The notes beneath the pieces are model-generated. The model was not told where the DNA came from and ran no database searches. It was given only the letters and a program-made list of their open reading frames with translations. From NCBI GenBank assembly GCA_023212645.1, contig JALBYC010000003.1:682001-746000 (forward strand): DNA of 64,000 bases, in the 5' to 3' direction. Positions within the stretch are counted from its first letter, which is position 1; every line of letters starts with the position of its first letter. The position numbers and the translations under genes are program-made. The DNA is from Farysia itapuensis. Lineage: Eukaryota; Basidiomycota; Ustilaginomycetes; Ustilaginales; Ustilaginaceae. Of the stretch, positions 48,540 to 59,800 are shown in pieces.

Positions 48540-50324
48540 TCACGATAGACGATGTTCGTGGGACGAGGAACCTTCTTCGGAAGGCGACGCCGTAGCATTC
48601 ACTGTGCCTGTGGCACCAGTGTTGACACCACTGGCGCTCTTCTTCTCGTCGGTGGAAAGCACCTTTTCGATATCGTTGCGGTCATCGGAAATGACAAAGT
48701 CCTCGTTGACAAGGTTTCCGTGAGTGTCGTATCGTCGGGGCAGCTTCTTCTCCTTGAGAACGACATCGTAAGGGTTAATCTTGGACGAGTGAGCGAAAAT
48801 GGCCGAGACTTCCTCGAGGGATCGACCCGAAGTCTCGGGGAAAATAAAGAAGGTCGTCACCAGAATAGCAAAGTTGAGAACGGCAAACACAGTGTATGTG
48901 TTATACTGAAGGTTCTGGAACATGATGGGCGTGCACATGACGACCATAAAGTTGAAGAGCCAGTTAGCCGAGGTCGAGATACCATTGGCTTGAGCACGAA
49001 TGGAAAGCGGAGTGATTTCGGCAGGGTAGAGCCACGTCATTCCGAGCCAACCGAAGGCGAAGAAACTGTTGAAGAGGAAGTAAAAGACGACCGAAACAGC
49101 ACCAGGGGCGGTCTGGGTCCTAAGCGAAGGAATGTTCATAACGGCCAGGATGACCATGGATAAGCTCTGACCAGCAGCACCGACCAGCATAAGTGTTCGT
49201 CGTCCCAGTCGCTCGATTGTGTAGACGGCAATAAATGAAGCCAAAAAATATTCGGTACCATTGCACGCAGCAATAATTCGCGACACAACATCCGAGAATC
49301 CAAGCTGGTTCTGCAGCGTCTGGCCAATGTAGTAGGTGATGAGGTTGATACCACTGATCTGCTGGAACATCTGCGAGACAAATCCAAGCACTGTTCGGTG
49401 GAAATTGCGCTCGGGCCCATTTGTGAAGATATCGCTGATTTTGGCGGTTTTGGCAACTTCCAACGATCCTCGAATCTCGTTGAGCTTCTTGGACACAAGC
49501 GGATCGTCAACGGGCACATTCTCGAGAGCCGCGACCACCTGTCGCGCATCGTCCTCCCGATCTCGAAGCATAAGCCATCGGGGTGATTCTGGCAGCCAAA
49601 TCGTCGCAAAAGTCGGAATAATGAGCAACATCTGCAGAGCGATAGGAACTCGCCACGCTGCTTCGCTCGGGTCTAGCCAGAAGAAGGCGAAGTCTATCCA
49701 ATATGACATCATTATACCGCCAGTTATCATGGCGCCTTACGGTTTTCAGATCAGAAGAATGGTCAGTTTTGGGTAAAAACTGGCAATTTTATGGTGTTAC
49801 TTACCTTCTACCATGATGAGCATGCCTCGCTTGTGAGGAGGAGAGCATTCGCTTTGCCAAACAGGAATAGTAGCGGTGTGCATGCCATTACCAATGCCAA
49901 GGATCACTCGGAAAGCGAAGAGCATACCAAGATTGTAACTGGCAGTGCAACCGATGGTACCGATAGCCATGATGATAGAGCCAATCCAAATGTTCCTTCT
50001 TCGACCGAGTTTGTTACCAAAGTAGAGCATTGATATAGCGCCGACGAAGCATCCAAGTTCATAGACACCGGTGACAAGGCCCTGAAGAGTGGCGGCACGC
50101 GAGGAGGCATCGGCGCCATTAGTAGTGTCAATCTCGGGGAAACGATTGGTCCAGGAGGGAAGAGTGTAGAGAGAGCCAAGGACACCTTGGTCGTAGCCGA
50201 AGAGCAAGAAACCGGCAGAGGCAGCAAAGCCGATGGAAGAGCTCAGCTTTAGTCCACGCAGTCCTAAGAACGTCGGAACCATGTCGGTTTCGGGCGTACC
50301 CGCCTTCAAGCCTGTCAGACCCAT
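48540..50324 (-). CDS. MFS monosaccharide (hexose) transporter, 2 exons
   Basis: Proton-coupled sugar porter of the plasma membrane. Exon 1 is 50324-49805 and exon 2 is 49735-48540, with a 69-nt intron (donor GTAAGT, acceptor CGTAAG). Joining restores VEGAMITGGIMMSYWIDFAF. The total is 571 residues with 12 expected membrane segments. Sugar-porter signatures: GFLLFGYDQGVLGSLYTLPS, GNKLGRRRNIW, 'PESPRWLMLRDREDDARQV', QQISGINLITYYIG, 'ERLGRRTLMLVGA' and 'FFIFPETSGRSLEEV'. The C-terminal tail is long, charged and Ser/Thr-rich, as in Hxt-type carriers. The ATG at 50324 precedes a 20-residue polar leader. Which sugar is carried cannot be told from sequence; a Hxt1-like role is plausible in a smut. 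Confidence 0.92.
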
Positions 50325-51564
50325 GTTGTCAGACGTGTGAGGAAGAAAGGGAAGAAATTGGTAAGAGTATGTGTGGGGGGAGAAAGGGGAACAGAGTTCA
50401 CAAGGAAGTCTGGCCTTATATTGGGCAGCGAGATGAAAGGCGGCAAGGCAGCAGCACAAACTCAGTGTGTCCCACAGTGATTCTGCGCAGTGTAGCAGGA
50501 GCAACAACAGCCGGCTTCATGGAAAGGACGGCAGAAGGAGTCAGGTCTAAGTTTACACTCATTTGACGCGGCCAAGAATCTGCGGAGAGGCACTAAGGCT
50601 GCAAGAACTTTAACCGAAGTCGAACCGGCAGCAGGCATGCACACGACCAATGGGGTTATCCATTGCGGAGAATACGGAGAAAGTGACGTCTGTTGTTCGA
50701 CGCCGTACAGGTACAAAAAAAAAGCGGGGTCCCAAATTGACCCAAGTCGCCGATCTCAATTTGCGCTCTTGTACAGCTGCTGCCTGTGCGCACATGCATG
50801 ATGAAGGGCTTGAGTTGAATTCAAATTTTCTTCATTTCCAGCGCTTAGCTATCCGCTCTGTCCGCATTTCCGTGCCCGGAGAGTTGCAACGCTGCCTGGA
50901 AGGGCGGAGTTGAGCGACACTGCGTCATTCCAAGTGTCGCTTTCCTGCTGCTGACTTCCGGTTGTGGGCGTATGGTGTTCAGACGCGATACCTTTGCATG
51001 CGGCCTACACATGTTTTGTGCCACGACATCGCTTTTTGCCCACGACTTAGGAACGCTCCTTTTTCTCACCCCAGGATCTGCTGCATCATGTGGGGTCAGA
51101 GGCAGGTGAGCAGTGTCGATCAGAATCCGTCTTTGACGCGCCCTCTGGAAAAGGGTTTCGCTTGTCCCTCGCGTAACAATTATTCAAGTTCGCGTAACGT
51201 TCGCCTTGAACAAATGCAAAACAAATGCTGGCCTTGAAATCGGTGTGTCTTCCGTCCGATCCCTACTCCCCCCATTCCGATCGGGGGTCCAGCCGTGAAA
51301 GCCCTTACGTAGGCCAAGCATTTCTCCCGAACAACAAAATTCCTGCAACTTTTCTTTTCCGCTCTTCCGCTTCCATTCGCGGACAGTTCGGTTCCGCCGC
51401 AATGCCGTCACCGCCGAAGCTCATGCCGGTAGGTGCACGCCAGGTACAAGAAAAAGATTCCGCGCTCTTTGCACCTTGTTCCTGGCGGCATGACGCTCTC
51501 GCATCGCTTTGCTGTAGCATATGTACGGGGTCTATTACAACTATGTCACTAAATGTGCGGGGAA
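50325..51564. promoter_or_regulatory. 1.2 kb region upstream of the hexose transporter and downstream of the lipase
   Basis: No gene supported. Both flanking genes are on the minus strand, so this carries the transporter promoter (left) and the lipase 3' flank (right). An A run lies at 50716-50724. Small frames on both strands have no recognisable product. Confidence 0.5.
50415..50422 (-). promoter_or_regulatory. TATA box candidate of the hexose transporter gene
   Basis: AATATAAG on the minus strand, about 90 nt upstream of the ATG at 50324. The interval between is pyrimidine-rich on the coding strand (revcomp of 50335-50395), typical of highly expressed fungal genes. Confidence 0.45.
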
Positions 51565-53007
51565 TTATGTCCACCAATTACGTTTGGGTCGCTGGTAAGC
51601 GTGATCAAGAGTGTTCTGTAGATCAGCGTGGCGTTGTGGGCCGAGCGTGCGGCGTGCATCGGTTGTATCTAAGGACGAAAGGATGGTCTGAACAGAGGGC
51701 TGGCCTGGCTTGGCTTTGGTCGGCTTCCTGTCGAAGCGCGCCTGCATCCACTCAATCGCTGGGGCACAGCCGGTAAAGCACAGGACAATGTGGGCCGACA
51801 TGGTGTCCCGCGTGTAGTCAATTGTCGAACCTTGCGAGCTCCAAGCGACAACCAAATCATCTGTTGTCTGATATGGTACCACCTCGTCGTGCAGTGACTG
51901 ATAGACATGACATGGCACTGTCGGAACCTCGGTGGTCGAGCCCATCTTGTTCTCGGCCAACACAGCGGCGGGTATCGGGTAATCCAGAGGATTGGTGACT
52001 GTAAAGTAGGTGCCGAGCACGTCGGCGTTGAGGCTGTCGGCCATGATGACGCCAAAGCTCTTTGTCAATGCTGTAGCCAAAGCCTGCTGGCCGATCTTTG
52101 TGGCGTAGGCTGCGAGCCACTCTTCGAGCTCCGGGTAGGCGTTGGCTAAACCACGCATGACGGCTGGGATCAGGCCAGCGCCGACTCCAGCGTTGGTGTG
52201 GTGGGCAATAGCGTTGAGATCATTCGGCAGACCTCCCATGCTGGCTCCCACAATGTACTGGCCCAAATCTGGCGAATAGGATGATTGCAATTGCGCCGCC
52301 CAACCCACTGCGAGTGCACCTCCAGAATATCCCCACATGGCGACCTTTGCGTCAAAGCGGCCGTCGCGGTCGCGCGTGATGCCCATCTCGGGAAAGTTGA
52401 GCGCGGCGCGAATCGAGTCTAGGAATGCAAAGCCGGACTGGTAGCCTGCGCCGAATGCACACGTCTCGGACTCGTAGTCAGGCACAAGCGCAATCCAGCC
52501 GCGGTCTAAGCAGGGAGCAATAAAGATCTGCTCGGATGCAGCACCCAGCTTGTAGTCATTGCCGGCTCGCAAGGCGTAACTGGTACGGAAATTGGTTCCC
52601 GCAGAGTCACATTTGGAGCCATACGCGACTATACGATATTTGCCGTCTTTGTCAGGTTTCGCTGTATGTGGCTTAAGAATCGTCACGACTGTGACCTGTG
52701 GGGTCATTCCATCCTGGGACTTGGTCTTGTATGCCACCTGCCATGCTTGTAGCGGAGGATTGTCGAAGCCAGGGAAATAGACGACTTCAACTGGGCGGGA
52801 TCTCAAGATGGCACCATTGCCAAGCGCAGTGAAGTTGTCGCTTCGATCTGTGTAGAAAGCGTCCTTCTCGGGCAGTGGTACTCCCCCGGGTTTGGCGAAA
52901 AGGCTAAAACAAATGATGTGAGATAGAGACTCGCGCAGAGTCGGTACCAGACTTACTTACCCTCTGAAGCCGGCAAAGCAGCCCTGAGCATCGTTGGATT
53001 TACCCAT
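51565..53007 (-). CDS. CAL-A-type (secretory lipase family) alpha/beta hydrolase, 2 exons
   Basis: Exon 1 is 53007-52961 and exon 2 is 52903-51565, with a 57-nt intron (donor GTAAGT, acceptor TTTTAG). The result is 461 residues: MGKSNDAQGCFAGFRG, then LFAKPGGVPLPEKDAFYTD. The family pattern of Candida/Pseudozyma lipase A is clear: 'GAILRSRPVEVVYFP', 'GWIALVPDYESETCAFGAGY', nucleophile elbow MWGYSGGALAVGW, 'YIVGASMGGLP', acid region SLHDEVVPYQ and histidine region MSAHIVL. It should hydrolyse triacylglycerols or other esters. Unlike secreted relatives it shows no N-terminal signal peptide: the first 16 residues are polar. An unseen upstream exon or non-classical location is possible. The C-terminal tail is basic (QRPKRNWWT). 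Confidence 0.88.
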
Positions 53008-53507
53008 GTGAGAGCGTTATGGTGCGAGAAACAGGGCAAGCAAGGAGCTGGTCGAACTTATATGTTATGCAGAGAGGGACGCTCAAGCTAGCTGCATATG
53101 CTTATTGTCCTCAGGGGTTCTAGCTCCAATTCGGCCAAGGTTTTGTCGCACATGGCTCCATCGTGCCGAGCGATGATCCCTGCATAAGCTTTGCTGTCAA
53201 GTTTCAATCAGCGCTTGAAGCTGCGATTGAGTGTTGCGTTGAATCCGTTGTTGGACAGCTTTCCAATTTAGGCAGCTGGTGTTGGCTTGCTTTCTACAAC
53301 CATGTGGGCAACGTGAATTTGGCTCTCTCGCACGGGTGGTCATCATTTCTCGATTTTTGCTGCAAGATTGCGCAAGCTACGCATCCCGTGAAATGGGCGT
53401 TGGCCCATGCCGCTCTCCTTTTTTTATCGATCGACATATTTCGGCTTTCTCTTACAGGTGCTCCGTTTCTTCCCATCTCACGTCCTCTTTACCAAACTTC
53501 TTGCAAC
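53008..53507. promoter_or_regulatory. Divergent promoter region of the lipase and the 56-aa gene
   Basis: 500 nt between start codons. The plus-strand open frame from 53163 crosses the small gene's first exon and introns in the wrong frame and is not supported. Confidence 0.5.
53057..53064 (-). promoter_or_regulatory. TATA box candidate of the lipase gene
   Basis: CATATAAG on the minus strand, about 50 nt upstream of the lipase ATG at 53007. The short distance supports the chosen start and argues against a further upstream coding exon. Confidence 0.45.
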
Positions 53508-53797
53508 ATGGTTCTCTACACTATCGGCGACAACATCGAATGTAAGTGTGGGAATGGAACTCGTCAAGCTGAGCACTCAGTGCTGACATCTCATCTCACT
53601 AGACCGACCTTTCGGCGGCGATGTCAAGACTGGCAAGATCGAGAAGATGGACGTAAAGACCGGCGGACACGTAAGTATATGCCTGCATGTTCATCACGCA
53701 AGTTTCATTCGCTCACACTCGTCTACAGGTCGACATCAAGTACCACGTCAACGGCGATGTCATCCTGTCCGCCCAGATCCTCGGCAAGAAGGCATAG
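53508..53797 (+). CDS. 56-aa basic protein, 3 exons, possibly Hva1/TUDOR-like
   Basis: Exons 53508-53541, 53603-53670 and 53729-53797; introns of 61 and 58 nt with GTAAGTGT and GTAAGTAT donors and CACTAG and TACAG acceptors. All junctions keep frame and the last exon ends at TAG. The product starts MVLYTIGDNIEYRPFGG and ends ILSAQILGKKA. The layout, 'x-G-D-x-I-E-Y-R-P' followed by 'TG-K-I' and alternating beta-like segments, resembles the small TUDOR-like fold found in fungal 'hypervirulence associated' (Hva1) proteins, which are domain-only proteins of unknown role. The similarity is weak. Its stop is 43 nt from the stop codon of the MTC1-like gene on the other strand, so 3' UTRs must overlap. 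Confidence 0.7.
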
Positions 53798-53840
53798 ACT
53801 ATTTCATCGCAATGACAATCTGCGGTCATCTCGACGGATG

Positions 53841-55214
53841 TTACGCTGTTTCGTTTACTTCCGATGCGACCAAACCGTCCTTGGTTGACTTTGTGCGCCC
53901 AGACATGCGACCCTGAACATAGTCTTGGCCTATGATACTGAGTGCATTGGACAGCACATCGACAAGCGACTCCTCCACCCATTGGTTTTCCTCAAACGGC
54001 ACGTCCACTGTGATTACGCAGAGCTGGTCAGTCTCATGTTCAGAAGCGGTTGAGGCTGCACACTTACGCCAAGAAACGGGGACAGCCTGTGAGACAGTCT
54101 TGTGGCTGAGCCCGTGTTGTGGATCTTGCAGCAAAATGAGGAAGAAGAGGGACTGCGAGTGAGCCGAATCGTCAGACTCGTCAATACCCGGTATGGGCGC
54201 GAAGCAAGCCTGAATGCGAACAAAGACTGGGCATGTTGTTATTGGCAGCGAGGCGGCAGCAGCGGCGGCAGAGACAGTCTTGGCAGGCGGAGGGGCGACT
54301 TCATGCTTCTTGATACACTCGTCCAAATTGGCTTTAGCCAAACGAAATGCGGCTGCAAAACCATCGACCTGGTTCAAATCGCGTTCTTGGCCGTCTTCAA
54401 CCTTTGGCTTGGATGCAGACGCGTCATTAGGAGCCTTGTTGACAATCAGCTGCTGCTCCGTACCGGATGACTGCTGCACCTGCTCCATCACTTTTGCCAA
54501 CACCTGGTAGGTTACATCTGAAATGCCATCGTAGCCGACCATGTCGTGGCTGAGCGTTACTTGAATGATCTCATGAGCGGCAATGGGTGGCGCCACGGCG
54601 TTGATCATGTCTGTCCATCCTCGTTTGCCCACTTTGGTCACTTCTTCGCCCCACTTCTCGAGTCCGGCGTCCTTGACTAGTCCCCGAACACCTTTGGCGA
54701 GATCCCACCCTTTGTTGCTAAGTTCCCTCGCCTGGTCGGCGGATGCGCGTTTCTCAAGCTCTTGCCGAGCTTGATCGGCCAGCTTTGTGGCTTGTGAGAA
54801 CAATGAGCTTCCCCATCCCGACCATCCCCCAGTGGCATTAGCGCTGCCTTTCTCGTCTACAGCAGGCAATGTGGGCGTGGCAGTATCGATCGAGGATCGC
54901 GTTACTTCGGTGCTGCGCTTGACAGGCGTAGCACTCGGCGTAATGGCCGGACTGGCAAGACCGCTTGGTGCTGGACTCGATGCGCGAGCTTCTTTGTTGC
55001 GCAAGGAAGCCCTGCTGTTAGATGTGGCTCGGCTTTGGACGAGGGTATCGAGGTCGTCTAGCAAGCTTTGGGCATCATCTGTGCCGCCAGCCTTTTTAGC
55101 GGTGGAAGCGGACGGCTCGGGCCCCTTTCGCAGTGACTTGACGGGCTTATCATTTCCCAGATTGTCCAGATCGGCTAAAAGATCGTCGACGTCCTTGCGA
55201 TTGCGTCCGCTCAT
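53841..55214 (-). CDS. MTC1-like protein (maintenance of telomere capping 1 family)
   Basis: 457 residues, single exon, ATG at 55214. The N-terminus (MSGRNRKDVDDLLADLDNLG, then DDAQSLLDDLDTLVQ) and the block 'GGWSGWGSSLFSQATKLADQ' followed by 'WGEEVTKVGKRGWTDMINAV' and 'APPIAAHEIIQVTLSHDMVG' fit the fungal Mtc1 family. Later conserved text is CPVFVRIQACFAPIPG and FFLILLQDPQHGLSHKTVSQ. Yeast Mtc1 is a cytosolic/COPI-vesicle-associated protein named from a telomere-capping genetic interaction; the molecular role is not established. A GTAAGT at about 54067 looks like a donor, but using the next acceptor breaks the frame, so I keep one exon. It shares a 111-nt divergent promoter with the sugar porter at 55326. 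Confidence 0.8.
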   Translation of the reverse strand: MSGRNRKDVDDLLADLDNLGNDKPVKSLRKGPEPSASTAKKAGGTDDAQSLLDDLDTLVQSRATSNSRASLRNKEARASSPAPSGLASPAITPSATPVKRSTEVTRSSIDTATPTLPAVDEKGSANATGGWSGWGSSLFSQATKLADQARQELEKRASADQARELSNKGWDLAKGVRGLVKDAGLEKWGEEVTKVGKRGWTDMINAVAPPIAAHEIIQVTLSHDMVGYDGISDVTYQVLAKVMEQVQQSSGTEQQLIVNKAPNDASASKPKVEDGQERDLNQVDGFAAAFRLAKANLDECIKKHEVAPPPAKTVSAAAAAASLPITTCPVFVRIQACFAPIPGIDESDDSAHSQSLFFLILLQDPQHGLSHKTVSQAVPVSWRKCAASTASEHETDQLCVITVDVPFEENQWVEESLVDVLSNALSIIGQDYVQGRMSGRTKSTKDGLVASEVNETA

Positions 55215-55325
55215 GATGGTGGCTAAAGTTGGCGCATGGACCTTTCAAATGAACTTGCGGACCCTTAAAAAGGAGGAGCGCAACTGGATGTGAGCGCATT
55301 CCCCCTGTCCACCACTCGTCCAACC

Positions 55326-56866
55326 ATGTCGTCCCCCCGCCGGACAGAAGCTGGCTTGTCGACCACCGAGTCAGGTACTCCGGCCAAGCAAGTCACGCTC
55401 CGATTCCATCTACTGGTAGTTTGGATCTTGGCATCTGCCTTCAACTACGGCTATGGCATATCAGAGCTCAACCCGCTCCAACCCATTCTTACCTGCAGCG
55501 ATGCTTCGGCAGGGTGCATGGCTCTCACCGAGTCACAATTCGGCCTGATCACTGCCTTGTTCACTCTTGGAGGACTGGTATCCTCGTTTTTCATCTCACC
55601 CGTCTCTACTTCGCTTGGCTTGGGCCGCAAACAGTGCATCATGTGGTCGGCCATCTCTGGCATTGTCGGCAGTCTTTTACTGTCTCTGGCTGGAGGGTTA
55701 TCTTCCATGGGTCTCGGTCGCTTTATCCAAGGCATCGGATCGGGTATTGGAGTGGTGATCGTGCCCATCTACCTCAACGAGATATCGCCCGTCTCGATGC
55801 AGGGATCGGTGGGAGTATTGAACCAGCTCTCCATCGTTGTTGGCGTTTTCACAGCGCAAGCCATGGGCGGCAGTCCCCTAGGAAGCGGCTCTAGCACATG
55901 GAGGATCATTCCCTCTCTGGCCGGCCTGGTCTCCGTAGTTCAGCTGATTGGCGCTTTCGTCATTGCGCTAGAGTCGCCTGTTTGGCTCGAGATGCGCTCC
56001 CCGGTCAGCGCGAGTGCCGACCAGATCCGAAAGACTCTGTGGAGCCCTACGGAAGTGCAAGCTTGCAAGCAGCGTACCGACGCGCACAGATATCAGGCAG
56101 ACGCAGCTCATATGGATACCGATGAGGACGACGAGCGTAGAGGCTTGCTCGCTGGCAATCAGCAAGAGCAGCAGTCCGCCAAGGTGGGGCTCGCATCGCT
56201 TTTTTCCGACCCCGAGCTCCGGCCGGGTGTCTCGCTCGTCGCTCTCGCCCAGCTTGGGCAACAGCTCAGCGGCATCGTAAGTGCACGCCGTCAGACGCTT
56301 TGAGTGCAAGACTAACTTTGTTCACCCAACTGCAGAACGCCGTGTTGTATTACAGTGTCGGCATCATGCGTACAATTCTGCCCACGATGGCCGGATCAAT
56401 TGGTGTCCTCATCACGTTGGTCAACATTGTCATGACCTTTGTGCCCATGTTCCTGATTGACGAAAGTCGAGTAGGACGTCGCAATTTGATGGTTGGATCA
56501 GCACTCGTCATGTCCATCTCGAGCTTTGTTCTCGGTACAGCCATTGTCGCCGGCTACAAAGTTCTGGCTGCCGTCAGCCTGTCGGTCTTTGTCGCTGGCT
56601 TTGCGCTCGGTCTTGGCCCTATTCCGTTCGTCATCCTTCCGGAGCTTGTTCCCTCTCGAGCAGTCTCGGCAGCGACGTCCCTTGGGTTGACGCTCAATTG
56701 GTCGGCCAACTTCATTGTCGGCTCAGCCTTCCTCCCGCTCCGAACCTGGCTCTCGGACTGGGACACGCATCACACGGGCGGCAGCGTCTTCTACATCTTT
56801 GCAGTCATTAATTTCATCACTGCCATCCTCGTCTACAAGTCCTATAGATACACGCATTCATCTTGA
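55326..56866 (+). CDS. MFS sugar-porter family transporter, 2 exons
   Basis: Exon 1 is 55326-56276 and exon 2 is 56336-56866, with a 59-nt intron (donor GTAAGTG, acceptor ACTGCAG), phase 0. 493 residues. Sugar-porter text includes FNYGYGISELNPLQP, 'GRKQCIMWSAISGIVGS', 'GRFIQGIGSGIGVVIVPIYL', ESPVWL, QLGQQLSGINAVLYYSVGI, DESRVGRRNLM and PFVILPELVPSRA. The central loop is acidic (MDTDEDDERR). It lacks the long C-terminal tail of Hxt-type carriers and ends soon after the last membrane segment, so it is closer to the GLUT/vacuolar-type branch than to the hexose carrier at 48.5 kb. The substrate is unknown. Its stop codon lies 12 nt from that of BLM10 on the opposite strand. Confidence 0.88.
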
Positions 56867-56878
56867 ACACTGCTCTGT

Positions 56879-59800
56879 CTAGGCAAAGTAATCTGACCGT
56901 CCGAGCGTGAAGTCGTTAACTTCTGGTAGCAGCGTGCCAAATTTGTGCTGGTCCTCGGACCAAGTATCCTGGTGTGTGCGTTTGAAGTCAGCTGCGCATT
57001 TACGGACGGTGGTGGAGATGGGGACGGGGTCATCGGTGTGTTGTGCGACGGTGTTGACGATCAGGCTTGGCATCCATTCTGGCACGTCGTAGGGGAAGGC
57101 AGCAAGGAGAGCTGTGGCGCCTAGGATGCCAGAGTGCAGAGTAAGAATCTGGTCGTCGTACCTCGCGTCGCCGCGCTTGGGCAGGACCGTGTTGGCGACC
57201 GTCTTTGTGAACCTGTCCTTGAGACTTTTCACCATTCGGCGCTGCGAGCAGCGCACGATGCCGGACAGTGTCGTTGCGGCCATCTCGCGCACTTCCAGAT
57301 GCTTATCGCGCAGCAACTCCAACAGCAGCTCGACGATGCTCCTGTTCAGATTTTCGTCAAGATAGAACAGGTTTTGGAAGTAGATTACCTGTAGGATGGG
57401 CAGAGAGTCTAGTCGCGCGCGCCACGAGTCCACCGACGTACGTGTCACTTGAAGCAGCGTATTGATCAACCGACCTGCATACTCCGATGTGAACGGATAC
57501 GTGGAAATTTTGGTCAGTACCGCGCGAGCTAGAGCCGACAGCTCCTTGTTGTCGTGCAGCTCGAGCATGGCAAAGATGTCCGGAATGAAGCCAATCACTT
57601 CTCCTGCCAGAGCGCTGTTCCTGTGATCGCCCAGCGTCGTCGAGATCCACAAGAGCGCGGTAGTCGCCGCACGATCGTAAGGTGATGTGCCTTGAGCCGT
57701 TGGCTTGCGCTCGGCACGTCCAGCTGCCAAGTCGCGCGAAAGCTTCTCGAATCGCCCAGCGTAAATTTCGGGCCGCGACAAAAGCGACCCTTGCTTGACA
57801 GCGCACACTTCGAGCAGCTCGTTGACGCTCCCAAACGACGGATGAACCTGAAGCAGCTCAAGATCAGCAAGACTTTCGCTGATCACACTCCTCACCTCCT
57901 GGAAGTCGTTGTCGAAGTTCTCGGAATAAATACGGATGAACTCGTCCGCGCCCCAGGGCGTGAACTGCAGGTTCATCGAGATTAGAGCGCCTCGCAGCAA
58001 GTTCTGTGCTTTGGCCTGCTCCCATGGACTTGACGACGTAGCGTCTTTGCCAATGTTGTTCTTGGCCGCCTCGACAATGTACTTCACGAGCGGAATCGCG
58101 CGTCGCGGATCGCGGTACTGGAGCATGAATTCCACGCAAAGCTGCCAGGCAGGCTGACTGTCTGGTGTGCAACCCTCGAAGATCTTGGGAAGCAGACTTT
58201 CCAGCCACGCCCATACCACTTTCTGATCTTTGCCATTCCAGTGCTTGGATCCTCGGACGATGCCGCTGATGATTTCAGCGGCAGCGCGATGCTTATGTCG
58301 ATCCTTTTCGCCGACATACTGCTCGACAGTCTCCTGCACGAAAGGTAGCAGCTCGATGCCAAATACCTGGAAAAAGGACTTAACCAGGTTCAGCGTCTCT
58401 GGTTCGGGATAATCTCTGTCTTTTTCCTGCGACAGATGTCTGCACAAGGAACCCCACCATTGAGGGTCGGTGACGACGCTGTGCACTGCGTCAATGGCTG
58501 GTCTCGAAGCCGCCTCCCATTCGAACACAATGCCATCGCCAGGAGGCGGGTCGTAGTACGTTTCTTCCTCGCCCCAGACGAGCCAACCTTGGGAAGGCTT
58601 GTCGCGTAGCCTGGTAGACGCTTCAATCGGCTCGGCAAAGGACGCAATGTACTGTTTGGTCCAGTCTTTGGTCACGGGCGATGGCAGCTTGGCCGTGTGC
58701 TTCAAAGGATTCGTGGTCTGTCCGAGTAGCAGGTCCTCGTCTGACGCAGCCAGGGTGCGCAGCTTGACACAGTACAGCACCTTGGTGACTGCAAACTGGG
58801 CATAGCGACGCATCTTGGGATTCTCCGAGACAACTTGCTCGGTCAGATATCGGGCAGGTTCTTCGAACAAGGGCTGGTCTTTTCGTACCATGGCTCGAAG
58901 CAGACGCGCCGCAAAGATTGAAAACGCCCAGTGCGTCGATTCGTCGCGCGCCACCTTGAGCGTCTGGGCTGTAAGCTCGCGGTGCATGTCGTCGGTTCTC
59001 TGGTACCTTGCCCTCCTCTTGGCAGACACAGCAGCGTGGAGGTCCAAGTCGGCACTCGCGAGCTCGGCGGGCAAAGCCTGTTCTAAAGCGTCGGCGGCCG
59101 CTTTGAGAGTGTCAGAGTCGACTTTCTCCTTCAATGTCGTTGGCTCGGCAAAGCGAATGACAAAGTCATTGATAATGCCTCGAACTAGCTTCTGGATGGA
59201 AGGCTTGGAAAAGTGCTGGGCTGCGAGGAGCGCACTAATGTACTGGGTGCTGAAGCGTGCGTCGACGATGCAGAGATTCGACATACCCTTGTTCCCCAGT
59301 ACGTAGAGCGCACCCTTGGTACGGTCGTCACTAACGCCAGGCTGAACGGCTTCGAGCAGCTTAGGTAGGCACAAGATGCGAGTGCCATCGTAGAAAGAGC
59401 TGATTGACTCCAGAGTCGTCTGTGCCGACTGTCGAATACCCACGTAGTTGGACATGCACAGTTCCAGTACGTGACCGATCAGCTTGTCGGTCAGCGCTGT
59501 TCTCTTTCTGTGGAAGCTGTTGAGTCTCGCGCGAGACGTGTTGTAGAATGCAGCGCGACGAATCCATAGCACACGTGGGAAGACCTTTTGCTTGGCATAC
59601 AGCTTTGAGATGTTGCGGAAAAAGGTGAGAGAGCGCGTGTGCGCCTTGTAGTCGTCCGCATTATAGCTGTAGCTGGTCAGATGAGTGCGGATGGAGCGGA
59701 TGAGCATCTTGACACAGTCAATTTGATCCTCAGCTCCCGAGTCGCGAGTAGTCTGTGCTGCGCGGTCGAGTACATCGCCAAACCGCGCCTTGAAGGCGGC

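Noticed and set aside
54020..54067. A possible 44-nt intron in the MTC1-like gene (GTAAGT donor, GACCAG acceptor)
   Set aside because: Removing it shifts the frame away from the conserved VITVDVPFEENQW text, while reading through keeps it.
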